Shown: one piece after another, positions 35,558 to 44,156 of the stretch
How the letters are laid out: each line of letters opens with the position of its first letter
Position numbering within the stretch: the stretch's first letter is position 1
DNA from: Paenibacillus sp.
GTDB taxonomy: Bacteria; Bacillota; Bacilli; Paenibacillales; YIM-B00363
DNA: 56,078 bases
Direction: 5' to 3'
Assembly: GCA_031181325.1 (NCBI GenBank)
Contig: JAPSKX010000008.1
Span: 1-56,078, forward strand
The notes under the pieces: generated by a model
Told to the model about the DNA's origin: nothing
Database searches by the model: none
Seen by the model: the letters and a program-made list of their open reading frames with translations, nothing else
Position numbers and translations under genes: made by a program

Positions 35558-37120
35558 TCACAGTTCCTCCGCCGGGACGTCGAATACCGGGGCGAGCACG
35601 CCGTCTTCGACGATCATCTCGTCGCGGGACTCGCGCTTGCGGTCGTCGTCTGCGGAGGAGCGGCCGCCGGCGTTCGAGGCATACAGCGCCGGCTGCGGCT
35701 TGTACGTGTCCTTCGAGATGCGCTCCTTGTCGACGACCCGGCCGTTCACCTTCTTGTAGCGGTACGTCTCCACGACATAGCCTGGCTTACCGCGCTGCAG
35801 CAGCTTGACGGAGCCCTTCGGGAGCGACGTGTTCTTCACGTACTTCGTCGGCGGGTCGATCTCCTGCAGCGTAACCGACTTGATGTCGTACGACACGCCC
35901 GCGTCGAGCGAGCCGAACAGCTTGACGGTGAGCCGCCCGCCCTCCGAGCTCGTGCGGATCAGAATATATTTGTCGGTCGAATTGCGGAACTTGAAGTTGA
36001 TGTACCCCTCCGCGAACGTGGCGTCCTGCCCGAGCGGGGCGTAGCTGACCGGCAGCGAATGGTTGCGGCGCTCGACGATCTCGAGGCCGGCGCGAAGCAC
36101 GGCGTTGTACAGCGTCGTCGACACCTGGCAGATGCCTCCGCCGATGCCCGGGACCATCTTCCCGTTCAAGATGACGGGCGCCTCCCGAAAGCCGAACTTC
36201 TCCTCGGTTTCCTTAATAATCGTCGCGTAGTCGAACACGTCGCCCGGCGCGAGCAGCCGGTCGTGCACGACGGCGGCCGTCTTCGAGACGTTATACTTTC
36301 GGCCGGCCTTGCTCGTGGCGAACGAGGTCGAATACGATGCGATGACGCGTTCGATGCCCTGCGCCTTCAGCGAGGCGACCGTCACTTTCGGCAACACCTG
36401 TACGACGGGTATCGCCACCGCGAGCGGCGCGCCGGACAACAAGGGGCCGTCCGGCTTCAGCGCCGAAGGCAGCGGCAACAGTCCGCCCGCCCCCGCAACA
36501 TCGCCGCCGCCCGTCCCCGGCGTCGCCCCGCCGGCCCCTGCGGCCGCGCCGCCGAGCGCCGCAAGCGCCGCCGCATGCAGCTTCGCCTCGTCCGGCCGCG
36601 TCGCCGGCACCTCCGGCGTGTACGCGATCCGGTCGCCGGCCAGAATCGTGCGCTTCGCGTTGACCGGCTGCGTCGCATAGAGTTCCGGCCACAGCTTCTT
36701 CGCGGCGGCCGACAGCGCCTTCGCCTCCACCCCCGCCTCCAGCGTCAGCGCCCGGTCCCGCCACTGCCAACGCAGCAGCGCGCGCTGCCAAGCCGACCCG
36801 GCGAACAGCCGCTCCACCTCGGCCGCCACCGCGTCGGCGTTCGTGACGAAGCCGAGCTCCCCGAGCTTGGCCGACCGCGTCGTCGAGCCGCCGACTTTCG
36901 GGAGCGGAGCCGTCATGGCGACGTCCTTATTCCGCAGCAAGCCGACCTGCTCTTCAAGCCGCTGCTCGAACTGCCCCGCCTCCAGCCCGCCGACGCTCCA
37001 CCCGGACACCGTCATGCCCGCCGGCAGCGTGCGCTGCAGCCCATACCACGTTATCCCCGCCGCCAGCGCGATACCGATGCCGCCGCCGACGATTAACGAA
37101 CGCAGGATCCATGCTTTCAT
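35558..37120 (-). CDS. VanW family protein with membrane anchor
   Basis: 520 residues. One N-terminal membrane segment (ILRSLIVGGGIGIALAAGIT, residues ~4-24), then a PG_binding_4-type region, and a VanW domain in the C-terminal half (FDYATIIKETEEKFGFREAP, VPGIGGGICQVSTTLYNAVL, GLEIVERRNHSLPVSYAPLG). VanW proteins are linked to cell-wall and glycopeptide-resistance contexts, but their activity is unknown. An internal Gly/Ala/Pro-rich linker (about residues 200-240) interrupts the middle. ATG at 37120 is taken, with GGGGTG upstream; a TTG 27 codons earlier would add a polar stretch before the anchor. Transcribed against the surrounding genes. Confidence 0.88.
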   Translation of the reverse strand: MKAWILRSLIVGGGIGIALAAGITWYGLQRTLPAGMTVSGWSVGGLEAGQFEQRLEEQVGLLRNKDVAMTAPLPKVGGSTTRSAKLGELGFVTNADAVAAEVERLFAGSAWQRALLRWQWRDRALTLEAGVEAKALSAAAKKLWPELYATQPVNAKRTILAGDRIAYTPEVPATRPDEAKLHAAALAALGGAAAGAGGATPGTGGGDVAGAGGLLPLPSALKPDGPLLSGAPLAVAIPVVQVLPKVTVASLKAQGIERVIASYSTSFATSKAGRKYNVSKTAAVVHDRLLAPGDVFDYATIIKETEEKFGFREAPVILNGKMVPGIGGGICQVSTTLYNAVLRAGLEIVERRNHSLPVSYAPLGQDATFAEGYINFKFRNSTDKYILIRTSSEGGRLTVKLFGSLDAGVSYDIKSVTLQEIDPPTKYVKNTSLPKGSVKLLQRGKPGYVVETYRYKKVNGRVVDKERISKDTYKPQPALYASNAGGRSSADDDRKRESRDEMIVEDGVLAPVFDVPAEEL

Positions 37121-37231
37121 ATCAGGCGCACCCCGTGTACAAGGATTGATTTCGTACAAGTATATGAGCGTGTCCGGAGAATTCTTCCTGCGAATTTCCA
37201 AGAAGATTCACCCTTTTTCGCAAAATTCCAA

Positions 37232-37240
37232 TGCTATAAT
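37232..37240 (+). promoter_or_regulatory. Extended -10 promoter for ftsEX
   Basis: TGCTATAAT: consensus -10 (37235-37240) with the upstream TG of extended -10 promoters; no clear -35. It gives a leader of roughly 80 bases before ftsE in the 209-base gap between the diverging vanW-type gene and ftsE. Confidence 0.5.
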
Positions 37241-37329
37241 GTTACATAGTGTTGAATTACGCGAATCGCTAGAGGAATTTCTCTATTTCTGTCGAAATAC
37301 AACATATGCGCATACAGGAGTGATCCTTC

Positions 37330-38016
37330 TTGATCGAGATGCAGGATATCTACAAGACGTATCCGGACGGCGGGCAGGCGCTTCGTGGCGTGTCCGTTCG
37401 CGTCGAACGGAATGAATTCGTATATATCGTCGGGCCTTCGGGCGCCGGCAAATCTACGTTTATGAAGTTGATCTACCGCGAGGAGCGGCCGACGAAGGGC
37501 ACGATCTTCGTGAACGGATTTAACTTGGAGAAGTTAAAACAGCGCAAAATCCCGTTCGTACGGCGCAATATCGGGGTCATTTTCCAAGATTTCAGACTTC
37601 TCCCCAAGATGACCGCCTACGAAAACATCGCCTTCGCGATGGAGGTCATCGAGGCGCCGACCCGCATCATTAAGAAGCGGACGCAGGAGGTGCTCGAGCT
37701 CGTCAGGCTGAAGGACAAGGGCAACGCCTATCCGAATCAGCTGTCGGGCGGCGAGCAGCAGCGCGTGGCGATCGCCCGCGCGATCGTGAACAACCCGACC
37801 GTCATCGTGGCGGACGAGCCGACGGGCAATCTCGACCCCGAGACGTCCTGGGGCATTATGAGGCTGCTCGAGGAGATCAACTTCCGCGGCGCGACGATCA
37901 TCATGGCGACGCACAACAAGGACATCGTCAACACGATGCGCAAGCGCGTCATCGCGATCGAGAACGGCCTGATCGCGCGCGACGAGCAAAGAGGGGAGTA
38001 CGGCTATGAGGATTAG
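37330..38016 (+). CDS. ftsE: Cell division ATP-binding protein FtsE
   Basis: 228-residue ABC ATPase that with FtsX transmits a signal to cell-wall hydrolases outside. Walker [10 protein letters not shown] (residues 35-43), signature [14 protein letters not shown], Walker [13 protein letters not shown], and the H-loop MATHN. The start is TTG 37330, giving [14 protein letters not shown], the usual FtsE opening, with AGGAG at 37316-37320. Overlaps ftsX by 11 bases. Confidence 0.96.
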   Translation: MIEMQDIYKTYPDGGQALRGVSVRVERNEFVYIVGPSGAGKSTFMKLIYREERPTKGTIFVNGFNLEKLKQRKIPFVRRNIGVIFQDFRLLPKMTAYENIAFAMEVIEAPTRIIKKRTQEVLELVRLKDKGNAYPNQLSGGEQQRVAIARAIVNNPTVIVADEPTGNLDPETSWGIMRLLEEINFRGATIIMATHNKDIVNTMRKRVIAIENGLIARDEQRGEYGYED

Positions 38017-38923
38017 CACCATCCGCCGCCACTTCCGCGAAGGGTTCCGCAGCATCTGGCGCAACGGGTGGATGTCGTTCGCTTCCATCAGCGCCATCGC
38101 CATATCGCTGTTCATATTAGGCGTCTTCATGGTGCTCGCCATGAACGTCAACAAGCTGGCCGAAGATATCGAAAACGAAGTCGAAATCCGCGTCTACCTC
38201 GACGTGAGCGTGGACCGAAGCCGGGTCCCGGACATCCAAAACGCCATCGGCAAGCTGGAGGGCGTGAAGCGGATCGAATTCGTCTCCAAAGAGGACGGAC
38301 TCGAGTTGCTGAAGGAGCGCCTCGGCGAGGAAGGCCGGGCGCTGCTGGAAGGGCAGGAAGGCGACAACAATCCGCTGCCGGACGGTTTCACCGTCGAGGT
38401 GCAGGACCCCCGAACGATCGATCTCGTGGCGCAGCGCATCCTGGCGCTGAACGCGGGCAAGGACCCGGCGCCGATCTGGGAGATCAACTACGGCGCGGAT
38501 ACGGTGCGGACGATGTTCCAAGTGACCGCCATCGTGCGCAACGTAGGCCTCGTGCTCGTCGCGGGCCTCGCGCTCATGTCGATGTTCCTGATCTCGAACA
38601 CGATTAAGATCACCATCGTCGCCCGACGCCGGGAGATTTCGATTATGAAGCTCGTCGGCGCGACGAACGGGTTCATACGCTGGCCGTTCTTCATCGAGGG
38701 CGCGCTGCTCGGCATTATCGGCTCGGTCATACCGGCCTTAGTCATTTATTTCGGTTACGGCCAGCTCGTCTCGACTACCGAGATGGAGCTCGGGCTGCTG
38801 CAGATCGCCCTATTGCCGCTCAGCGAAGTGGCGTTCGTCACGTTCGTCTTGCTGATCGGCATCGGGTTCGTCATCGGCGTGTGGGGGAGCACGCTGTCGG
38901 TTCGTAAATTCTTGAAGGTGTAA
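38006..38923 (+). CDS. ftsX: Cell division membrane protein FtsX
   Basis: 305-residue partner of FtsE. One membrane segment near the N-terminus (SFASISAIAISLFILGVFMV, residues ~26-50), a large extracellular loop (to ~residue 165) that contacts the hydrolase, then three further segments including the conserved RREISIMKLVGATNGFI cytosolic loop typical of FtsX permeases. ATG 38006 lies within the end of ftsE and uses GAGGGGAG. In B. subtilis FtsEX activates the hydrolase CwlO; here the next gene encodes a likely extracellular partner. Confidence 0.95.
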   Translation: MRISTIRRHFREGFRSIWRNGWMSFASISAIAISLFILGVFMVLAMNVNKLAEDIENEVEIRVYLDVSVDRSRVPDIQNAIGKLEGVKRIEFVSKEDGLELLKERLGEEGRALLEGQEGDNNPLPDGFTVEVQDPRTIDLVAQRILALNAGKDPAPIWEINYGADTVRTMFQVTAIVRNVGLVLVAGLALMSMFLISNTIKITIVARRREISIMKLVGATNGFIRWPFFIEGALLGIIGSVIPALVIYFGYGQLVSTTEMELGLLQIALLPLSEVAFVTFVLLIGIGFVIGVWGSTLSVRKFLKV

Positions 38924-38937
38924 CGGGGAGGAAGTCG

Positions 38938-40152
38938 ATGGTGAAACGGTTTCTGTTGCCGGCGGTGCTGGCGGTCAGTCTCGTAGCGACGTCGGTCGTC
39001 GCGGTTCCGCAGGTCGGCGTTACGGCCAGCTCGGAGCTGGACAAGGTCAACGCGCAGTTAAAGAAGCTGAAAGAGCAGATGAAGGCGGCCGAAGAATCCC
39101 AGAAGCAGGCGGAGAAGGAAATCGAACGGATCCGCGGCTTCCAGGAAGCCGGCAAGACGGAGATCGCGCGCCTCGAGAACGAAATCGCCGTAACCAGCAA
39201 GAAGATCGACGCGATCAACGAGCAGATGTACGAGGTCGAAGAGAGCTTGCAGATGACGGTCGACGAGCTCGTCAAGGCGGAGGAACGCGTCGCGACGCGC
39301 GACGCGCTCCTGAAGTCTCGGCTGCGTCTGATGTACATGCACGGCTTCGTCAGCTACATGGACGTGCTGCTCAGCTCGACGAGCTTCGTGGATTTCCTCG
39401 ACCGGATCGATGCGCTGCAATCCATCGTTTCGCAGGATAAAGAAATTCTCCATCTGAACATACAAGACAAGCAGACGGTCGAACGGAAGAAGGCGGAAGT
39501 GGAGAATCAGCTGGAATACGTCGGACAGCTGTTCGCGGAGACGCAGGAGCTGAAGTCGCAGCTGCTGCAGAAGAAGGAAGCGAAGGAAGTCGCCGTCGCC
39601 TCCCTCCAGGAAGAAGAGCATGAGCTGCTCGAGATGACCGAAGAGCAAGAGCAGGAGCTGATGGCATACGCGGACGAGCAAGCGAAGCTGGTGAAGAAAC
39701 AAAAGGAATTGACGGCCAAAAAGAACAACAAGAAGAAGGTCGTCAAGTACACGGGCGGTCAACTCACATGGCCGGTGCCGGACAGCCAGCGGGTGACGTC
39801 GCCGTTCGCGACGCGCATTCATCCGATCACGGGCAAGAAGCACACCCACACCGGGATGGACATCGGCGCGCCGGGCGGCACGACGATCGTCGCGGCGGCT
39901 TCGGGCGAGGTCGTGCTGGCGCAATGGTACGGCGGCTACGGCAACTGCATTATCATCGAGCATAAGGACGGGTTCCGGACGCTGTACGGCCACATTCGCA
40001 ACGGCGGCATCAAGGTGAAGGTCGGAGACACCGTCGACGCCGGACAGAAGATCGCCGAGGTCGGCTCGACGGGCAGCTCCACCGGGAACCATCTCCACTT
40101 CGGCGTGTACGTGGACAACGTCGCCGTCGATCCGGATCCGTATTTGAGATGA
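38938..40152 (+). CDS. M23 (LytM) family peptidoglycan hydrolase/activator with coiled coil
   Basis: 404 residues. Signal peptide at residues ~1-30 (KRFLLPAVLAVSLVATSVV), then a long EnvC-like coiled coil rich in Glu/Lys/Gln (residues ~33-260), and a C-terminal LytM domain. The zinc motifs are complete: HTHTGMD (His304, Asp308) and HLH (His385, His387), so it may be an active endopeptidase, unlike EnvC, which has lost its zinc ligands. ATG 38938 follows GGGGAGGAAG. Placed 14 bases after ftsX, it is the obvious candidate for the extracellular effector of FtsEX. Confidence 0.92.
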   Translation: MVKRFLLPAVLAVSLVATSVVAVPQVGVTASSELDKVNAQLKKLKEQMKAAEESQKQAEKEIERIRGFQEAGKTEIARLENEIAVTSKKIDAINEQMYEVEESLQMTVDELVKAEERVATRDALLKSRLRLMYMHGFVSYMDVLLSSTSFVDFLDRIDALQSIVSQDKEILHLNIQDKQTVERKKAEVENQLEYVGQLFAETQELKSQLLQKKEAKEVAVASLQEEEHELLEMTEEQEQELMAYADEQAKLVKKQKELTAKKNNKKKVVKYTGGQLTWPVPDSQRVTSPFATRIHPITGKKHTHTGMDIGAPGGTTIVAAASGEVVLAQWYGGYGNCIIIEHKDGFRTLYGHIRNGGIKVKVGDTVDAGQKIAEVGSTGSSTGNHLHFGVYVDNVAVDPDPYLR

Positions 40153-40194
40153 GCATGCGTTTCTAAATTCGTTAAATAACAGGTACAGGCCCTG

Positions 40195-40217
40195 CATATA
40201 CTAACATAGAGTATATG
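40195..40217 (+). promoter_or_regulatory. Perfect inverted repeat over a -10-like site before ctpB
   Basis: CATATACT (40195-40202) and AGTATATG (40210-40217), spacer AACATAG. The left arm contains TATACT (40197-40202), a fair -10, with TTAAAT at 40172-40177 as a possible -35 (19-base spacer). The symmetry is operator-like. Confidence 0.5.
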
Positions 40218-40266
40218 GGCGGCGGCACAATGCATGCGTCCGTTAGAACAAAGGTGGTGTGAACGC

Positions 40267-41736
40267 ATGATGTTTAAAGGCCGTACGGTGCTTGCGTTCG
40301 TGCTGCTGGCGATCTTCGCCAGCAGCATTGTTACGCTTACGGTCGCAGGGCCGCTCGATCATCGGGTCGTCGCCAGCTTGTCGCAGGCGATTGCGGTTTC
40401 CGAAGAGGCGAACCCGGAGGAGCGGGAAGGCGGCCTGACCGAGGACGAGCTGTCGAAGCTGTCGGCCGTGTATAAGCTGCTCGAGCAGCGGTATGTGGAA
40501 GCGGTCGACCGCGACGCGCTGACGGAAGGCGCCTTGGACGGATTGGTGCAGGCGCTGGAGGATCCTTACTCGGAATATTTGAATGCCGAGGAGGTGTCGT
40601 CCTTCTCCGAGCATATCAATTCGACGTTCACGGGGATCGGCGCCGAAGTGGCGCTGCAGGACGGACAGGTCGTCGTCGTGTCGCCGATCAAGAATTCTCC
40701 AGCGGAGCGCGCGGGACTGATGGCCGGCGACGTGATTTTGTCCGTGAACGGGGAGTCGCTGCAAGGGCTGGACCTGACGAAGGCGGTCGAGAAAATCCGC
40801 GGCCCGAAGGGCACCCAAGCGAAGCTGCAAATTCAGCGGAAGGGCTCTGCGTCGACCATGGACATTATCGTCGTGCGGGACGATATCAGCCTCGAGACGG
40901 TGGAAGCTTCCATGCTGGAGGACGGCATCGGCCTCATCGGCATCCGACAATTCGCCGTCAATACGGGCGAGCGGTTCGCCGAAGAGCTGCAGTTGCTCGA
41001 AAAACAAGGCATGAAGGGGCTCGTCATCGACGTGCGCAACAATCCGGGCGGCGTCGTGCAGGCGGTGCAGGCGATTGCGGAATCGTTCGTGCCGGAGGGC
41101 AAGACGATCATGCATCTCGAATACCGCGACGGGAAGCGAGAGAAGACGACGTCGAAGGGCAAGGGCAAGAACTACCCTATCGTCGTGCTGATCAACGAAG
41201 GCTCGGCGAGCGCGTCGGAAATTCTCGGCGCCGCTATTCAGGAATCCGCCGGCGGCAAGCTGATCGGCAAGACGACGTTCGGCAAGGGGCTCGTGCAGAG
41301 CACGGTCAAGCTGAGCGACGGAAGCGGCGTGAAGCTGACGATCGCGAAGTGGCTGACGCCGGACGGCGACACGATCCACGAGACGGGCATCGAGCCGGAC
41401 ATCGTCGTGGACCAGCCGAAGCTGTTCGAGGCGGTCGCGATCCCGAAGGATAAGTCGTTAACGTTCGACATGGCCGGCGACGAGGTGAAGAACGTCCAGC
41501 TCATCTTGGAGGGACTCGGCTACGCGCCGGGCCGGACGGACGGGTATTTCAGCGAGTCGACGAAGGCCGCGGTCGCGGCGTTCCAGAAGGAGAACGATTT
41601 GCCGACGAACGGGGCCGTCGACGAAGCGACGGCGCTTAAGCTGGAAGAACGCGTCATTCAGCGCTACCTCGACCCGGAGAACGACGCGCAGATGCATGCG
41701 GCGCTGGAGCAAATCCAGAAGATGTTAAAGAAGTAG
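40267..41736 (+). CDS. ctpB: C-terminal processing serine protease, S41 family (CtpB-like)
   Basis: 489 residues. Signal anchor at residues ~8-27 (VLAFVLLAIFASSIVTL), PDZ domain (~115-190, TGIGAEVALQDGQVVVV), S41 protease core with catalytic Ser315 in NEGSASASE, Lys340 in FGKG and Gln344, then a C-terminal peptidoglycan-binding domain (about residues 408-460, QLILEGLGYAPGRTDGYFSE). B. subtilis CtpB cleaves SpoIVFA during sporulation and lies next to ftsEX and minJ, the same order as here. ATG 40267 is used since AAGGTGGTG (40251-40259) is well spaced. Confidence 0.9.
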   Translation: MMFKGRTVLAFVLLAIFASSIVTLTVAGPLDHRVVASLSQAIAVSEEANPEEREGGLTEDELSKLSAVYKLLEQRYVEAVDRDALTEGALDGLVQALEDPYSEYLNAEEVSSFSEHINSTFTGIGAEVALQDGQVVVVSPIKNSPAERAGLMAGDVILSVNGESLQGLDLTKAVEKIRGPKGTQAKLQIQRKGSASTMDIIVVRDDISLETVEASMLEDGIGLIGIRQFAVNTGERFAEELQLLEKQGMKGLVIDVRNNPGGVVQAVQAIAESFVPEGKTIMHLEYRDGKREKTTSKGKGKNYPIVVLINEGSASASEILGAAIQESAGGKLIGKTTFGKGLVQSTVKLSDGSGVKLTIAKWLTPDGDTIHETGIEPDIVVDQPKLFEAVAIPKDKSLTFDMAGDEVKNVQLILEGLGYAPGRTDGYFSESTKAAVAAFQKENDLPTNGAVDEATALKLEERVIQRYLDPENDAQMHAALEQIQKMLKK

Positions 41737-41771
41737 GCAGGAGAACCGAGCGAAATTGTCGAAAAGGAATG

Positions 41772-41800
41772 GGAAGGTCGTCACGCGGCCTTCCTTTTTT
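41772..41800 (+). terminator. Terminator of ctpB
   Basis: GGAAGGTCG (41772-41780), loop TCACG, CGGCCTTCC (41786-41794; one G-U), then six T. The open frame upstream of the next gene passes through it, which argues for the ATG at 41840 as that gene's start. Confidence 0.85.
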
Positions 41801-41839
41801 CTGTTATATACGACGAATCCTAATAGGAGATACGAATCC

Positions 41840-43180
41840 ATGGACGTGTTATATGAATGGCTGCGGGCGTTCGGAACGCTGTGGACGTCGCCGTTTTATT
41901 ATGCGGCGCTGCTGTATGTCGCTTTGCAAGCGCGGAAGCAGACCGCCATCGAACGGAAGCTGTTTTCCGTGAAGCTGCATTCCTGGTGGGGAGAATGGAT
42001 CCGGCTGCTGCTCTGGGGCGCGGTCGTCGGCGTAAGCGTCTCCATCGTTTTCCTCTTCTTCGGAGCGACGCTGACGGTGCCGACGCTTTTAATCTTGTGG
42101 GTGCTGGCGGCGCTGCTGTCGATCGCGCGCGTCCGATATTTCTGCTTCGCGTATGCGGCGGGCGTGCTCGGACTGCTGCAGGTCGCGGTCCGTTGGGTGA
42201 ACGGCCACGCGCTGCCGGAGGGGATCGCGATGCTGGCGGGCGAGATTCAGGCCGTGCACCTGCCTTCGGTGCTGGCGCTCGTCGGCGTGCTGCACCTTGC
42301 GGAAGCCGCGCTCGTGTACAAGTCGGCCGGACGCCTCGCGACGCCGCTCTTCTTCGAGGGCAAGCGGGGCAAGACGGTCGGCGGCTACCAGCTGCAAGGC
42401 TTCTGGCCGGTGCCGATGCTGCTGCTGACGCCGATGGCGGCGGGCGCCGGCCTCGACGGCGCGCTGCCTTGGCCGACGTTGTTCGGCGGGGATAGCGCGG
42501 CAGCCGGGTGGGGCGCGCTCGCGTTCCCGGTGCTGGTCGGGTTTCACTCGCTTTCATTGACGCGGCTGCCGGAGAGCAAGGCGCGCATCAGCGCGTTCCG
42601 GCTCGCGGGCTACGGACTTGCGGTGACGGGGCTCGCTCTATGCGTACACATCGTGCCGACGTGGTGGGCGGCGGGGCTCGCCGCGCTGCTGTGCTTCGGG
42701 CTGCATGAGATCATCGTCGCGCTCGATCGGCGCGGCGAGGCGCTTGCCGCGCCGTACTTCGTGCACGACGGGCGCGGCTTGAAGGTGCTCGCGGTCGTGC
42801 CGGGCTCGCCCGCGGCGGAGCTCGGCATCGAGCCGGGTCATGTGCTGCGCAAGGTGAACGGCATTCCGGTGCGCGACCGGGCGGGGCTGCACGCCGCGAT
42901 GCGCATGAACGCCGCGTTCATGAAGCTCGAGGTGCTGAACCATGCCGGCGAGAGCCGGTTCCTGCAGCGCGCGGTGTACGCGAACGAGCATCACCAGCTC
43001 GGCATCGTGCTGTGTCCGGACGAGCATGCGCTGTACGTCGTCGCCTTCGAAGAAGGCGGGCTGTTCTCGTTCCTGCGGTCGCGGCGTTCGTCGTCCGGCG
43101 GAATGACCGGAAGCGACGGAGGGGAGCGGCTGGCGCTGCCGGCCCCGTCATCGTCCTCCGAGACGACGATTCGGATGTAG
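41840..43180 (+). CDS. minJ: MinJ-like multi-spanning membrane protein with C-terminal PDZ domain
   Basis: 446 residues. About seven or eight membrane segments fill residues ~12-295; a PDZ domain follows (about residues 305-375, LKVLAVVPGSPAAELGIEPG, VLRKVNGIPVRDRAGLHAAM), then a Ser/Gly-rich tail. In B. subtilis MinJ links DivIVA to MinCD at division sites and is encoded beside ctpB, as here. ATG 41840 uses TAGGAGA (41824-41830). The symbol rests on architecture and neighbourhood; membrane PDZ proteins of other roles exist. Confidence 0.82.
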   Translation: MDVLYEWLRAFGTLWTSPFYYAALLYVALQARKQTAIERKLFSVKLHSWWGEWIRLLLWGAVVGVSVSIVFLFFGATLTVPTLLILWVLAALLSIARVRYFCFAYAAGVLGLLQVAVRWVNGHALPEGIAMLAGEIQAVHLPSVLALVGVLHLAEAALVYKSAGRLATPLFFEGKRGKTVGGYQLQGFWPVPMLLLTPMAAGAGLDGALPWPTLFGGDSAAAGWGALAFPVLVGFHSLSLTRLPESKARISAFRLAGYGLAVTGLALCVHIVPTWWAAGLAALLCFGLHEIIVALDRRGEALAAPYFVHDGRGLKVLAVVPGSPAAELGIEPGHVLRKVNGIPVRDRAGLHAAMRMNAAFMKLEVLNHAGESRFLQRAVYANEHHQLGIVLCPDEHALYVVAFEEGGLFSFLRSRRSSSGGMTGSDGGERLALPAPSSSSETTIRM

Positions 43181-43223
43181 GCGCGGCGGGAGACGGCGGC
43201 GGGGTTCCTTTTCATAGAGGGGA

Positions 43224-43252
43224 TTGTCTAGTCGGTCGGACTGTGATATATT
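43224..43252 (+). promoter_or_regulatory. Promoter upstream of a terminator-bearing leader
   Basis: -35 TTGTCT (43224-43229), 17-base spacer, -10 TATATT (43247-43252). Predicted start near 43259, only about 30 bases ahead of the hairpin at 43290-43326. Confidence 0.65.
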
Positions 43253-43289
43253 GGAAAACAACAAAATCATTGATGCGATGGCAAAGCAT

Positions 43290-43326
43290 GCCTCGACGGC
43301 CGAGTTCGGCTGTTCGGGGCTTTTTT
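43290..43326 (+). terminator. Terminator/attenuator in the leader of the gene at 43365
   Basis: GCCTCGA (43290-43296) pairs with TCGGGGC (43314-43320; one G-U) and encloses GCCGA/TCGGC, followed by six T. It ends either a ~68-base small RNA or an attenuated leader of the next gene; it could also end minJ transcription. Confidence 0.7.
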
Positions 43327-43364
43327 GCGTGTTGCCCGTTCGCGCGGAGAGGAGCGGTTGGTTC

Positions 43365-43835
43365 ATGGAGGAGTTGGAAGCGGGAAAGGCGAGGAAGCTG
43401 GAGAAGTACGTGAAGAAATGTCAGGCTATGCTGGAGAGCAAAGGATACGAGCATTGTCTCTCCTACGCGTCGGAGACGTTCCTTGAGTCGGTGTGGGGGC
43501 CGATGTTCGATTACAATTTCCGCTATTTGCACTTCGGATGTCCGATGGAGGGGAGAGGGGAGGTCGGATATGTCCAGTATTTCTCCTATCTTCGCCGGGG
43601 CCGGAAGCCGGTTGTTTTCGAGGTGTTGAATCATTATGCCGCGAAGCTGCAGCTTACCGTGGAAGAGTACGAAGCGTTCGCGGAGCAAAGCGAAGCGCTC
43701 GACTCGTTAGGGTACATTACGGTGCGAATCACGGATGTGGAGCTGGACTACGCGCGGAGGTACGTCGGCGAGAGAGTATCCGGCGCGTTGGAGTTCAGCG
43801 AACGATGGGGTCCGGAACGCGATTGGGCGATGTAG
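43365..43835 (+). CDS. Hypothetical protein
   Basis: 156 residues, not recognised. Mixed alpha/beta and soluble: an acidic/basic N-terminal helix (EELEAGKARKLEKYVKKC), then LESKGYEHCLSYASETFLESVWGPMFDYNFRYLHFGCPMEG read in parts as a beta-rich core with conserved-looking aromatic residues, and a C-terminal helix LTVEEYEAFAEQSEALDSL. No signal peptide. ATG 43365 is chosen because GGAGAGGAGCGG lies upstream; the open frame back to 43224 crosses the terminator. It has its own leader promoter. Confidence 0.7.
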   Translation: MEELEAGKARKLEKYVKKCQAMLESKGYEHCLSYASETFLESVWGPMFDYNFRYLHFGCPMEGRGEVGYVQYFSYLRRGRKPVVFEVLNHYAAKLQLTVEEYEAFAEQSEALDSLGYITVRITDVELDYARRYVGERVSGALEFSERWGPERDWAM

Positions 43836-43885
43836 CGAAACGGTGCATGTGATATACTAGGCTTACGAGATTCGGGGGTGCCGTT

Positions 43886-44149
43886 ATGGATGAGACGAAG
43901 CAAATCCTGAGCGTCATCTTGGGCAGAATGGATGAGATGGGCGCGGACATTCGCGGCATTATGAGCGACGTAGCCGTGCTGAAGCAGGACGTAGCTGAAT
44001 TGAAGAGGGACGTAGCTGTATTGAAACAGGACGTTGCCGAGATCAAAGAAACGCAGACCCGGCATGAAAGGATTTTGGAGCTGCTGTCGATCAAGTCGAT
44101 CGATCATGAAGCTTCGATTCGGGACATTCGGAAGACGCAGGAAAATTAA
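43886..44149 (+). CDS. Small coiled-coil protein with heptad repeats
   Basis: 87 residues, not recognised. The centre is four tandem seven-residue repeats of type DVAVLKQ / DVAELKR / DVAVLKQ / DVAEIKE (residues ~28-55), a near-perfect coiled coil that should form a dimer or trimer. It is preceded by ILSVILGRMDEMGADIRGIM and followed by another helix. No enzyme motif. ATG 43886 follows GGGGGTG; an extended -10 (TGATATACT, 43850-43858) may drive it. Similar 'LKxDV' repeat proteins are frequent in Paenibacillus and Bacillus, without assigned function. Confidence 0.72.
   Translation: MDETKQILSVILGRMDEMGADIRGIMSDVAVLKQDVAELKRDVAVLKQDVAEIKETQTRHERILELLSIKSIDHEASIRDIRKTQEN
43967..44050 (+). repeat. 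Four 21-bp tandem repeats encoding the heptads
   Basis: Units begin GACGTAGC/GACGTTGC at 43967, 43988, 44009 and 44030. The copies differ by a few bases each, mostly at third positions, while the seven-residue pattern is kept, which suggests duplication followed by selection on the protein. Confidence 0.8.
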
Positions 44150-44156
44150 TAGATGC

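Noticed and set aside
35522-37096. A 524-residue plus-strand frame opposite the VanW-family gene.
   Set aside because: Antisense shadow: Arg/Leu-rich, no motif, no ribosome binding site, whereas the minus strand has a clear membrane anchor and VanW domain.
43259-43326. A cyclic-di-GMP riboswitch, because GGCAAAGC occurs in the leader.
   Set aside because: Only one hairpin follows and the 5' paired regions and tetraloop receptor of that riboswitch are missing; the leader is also too short.
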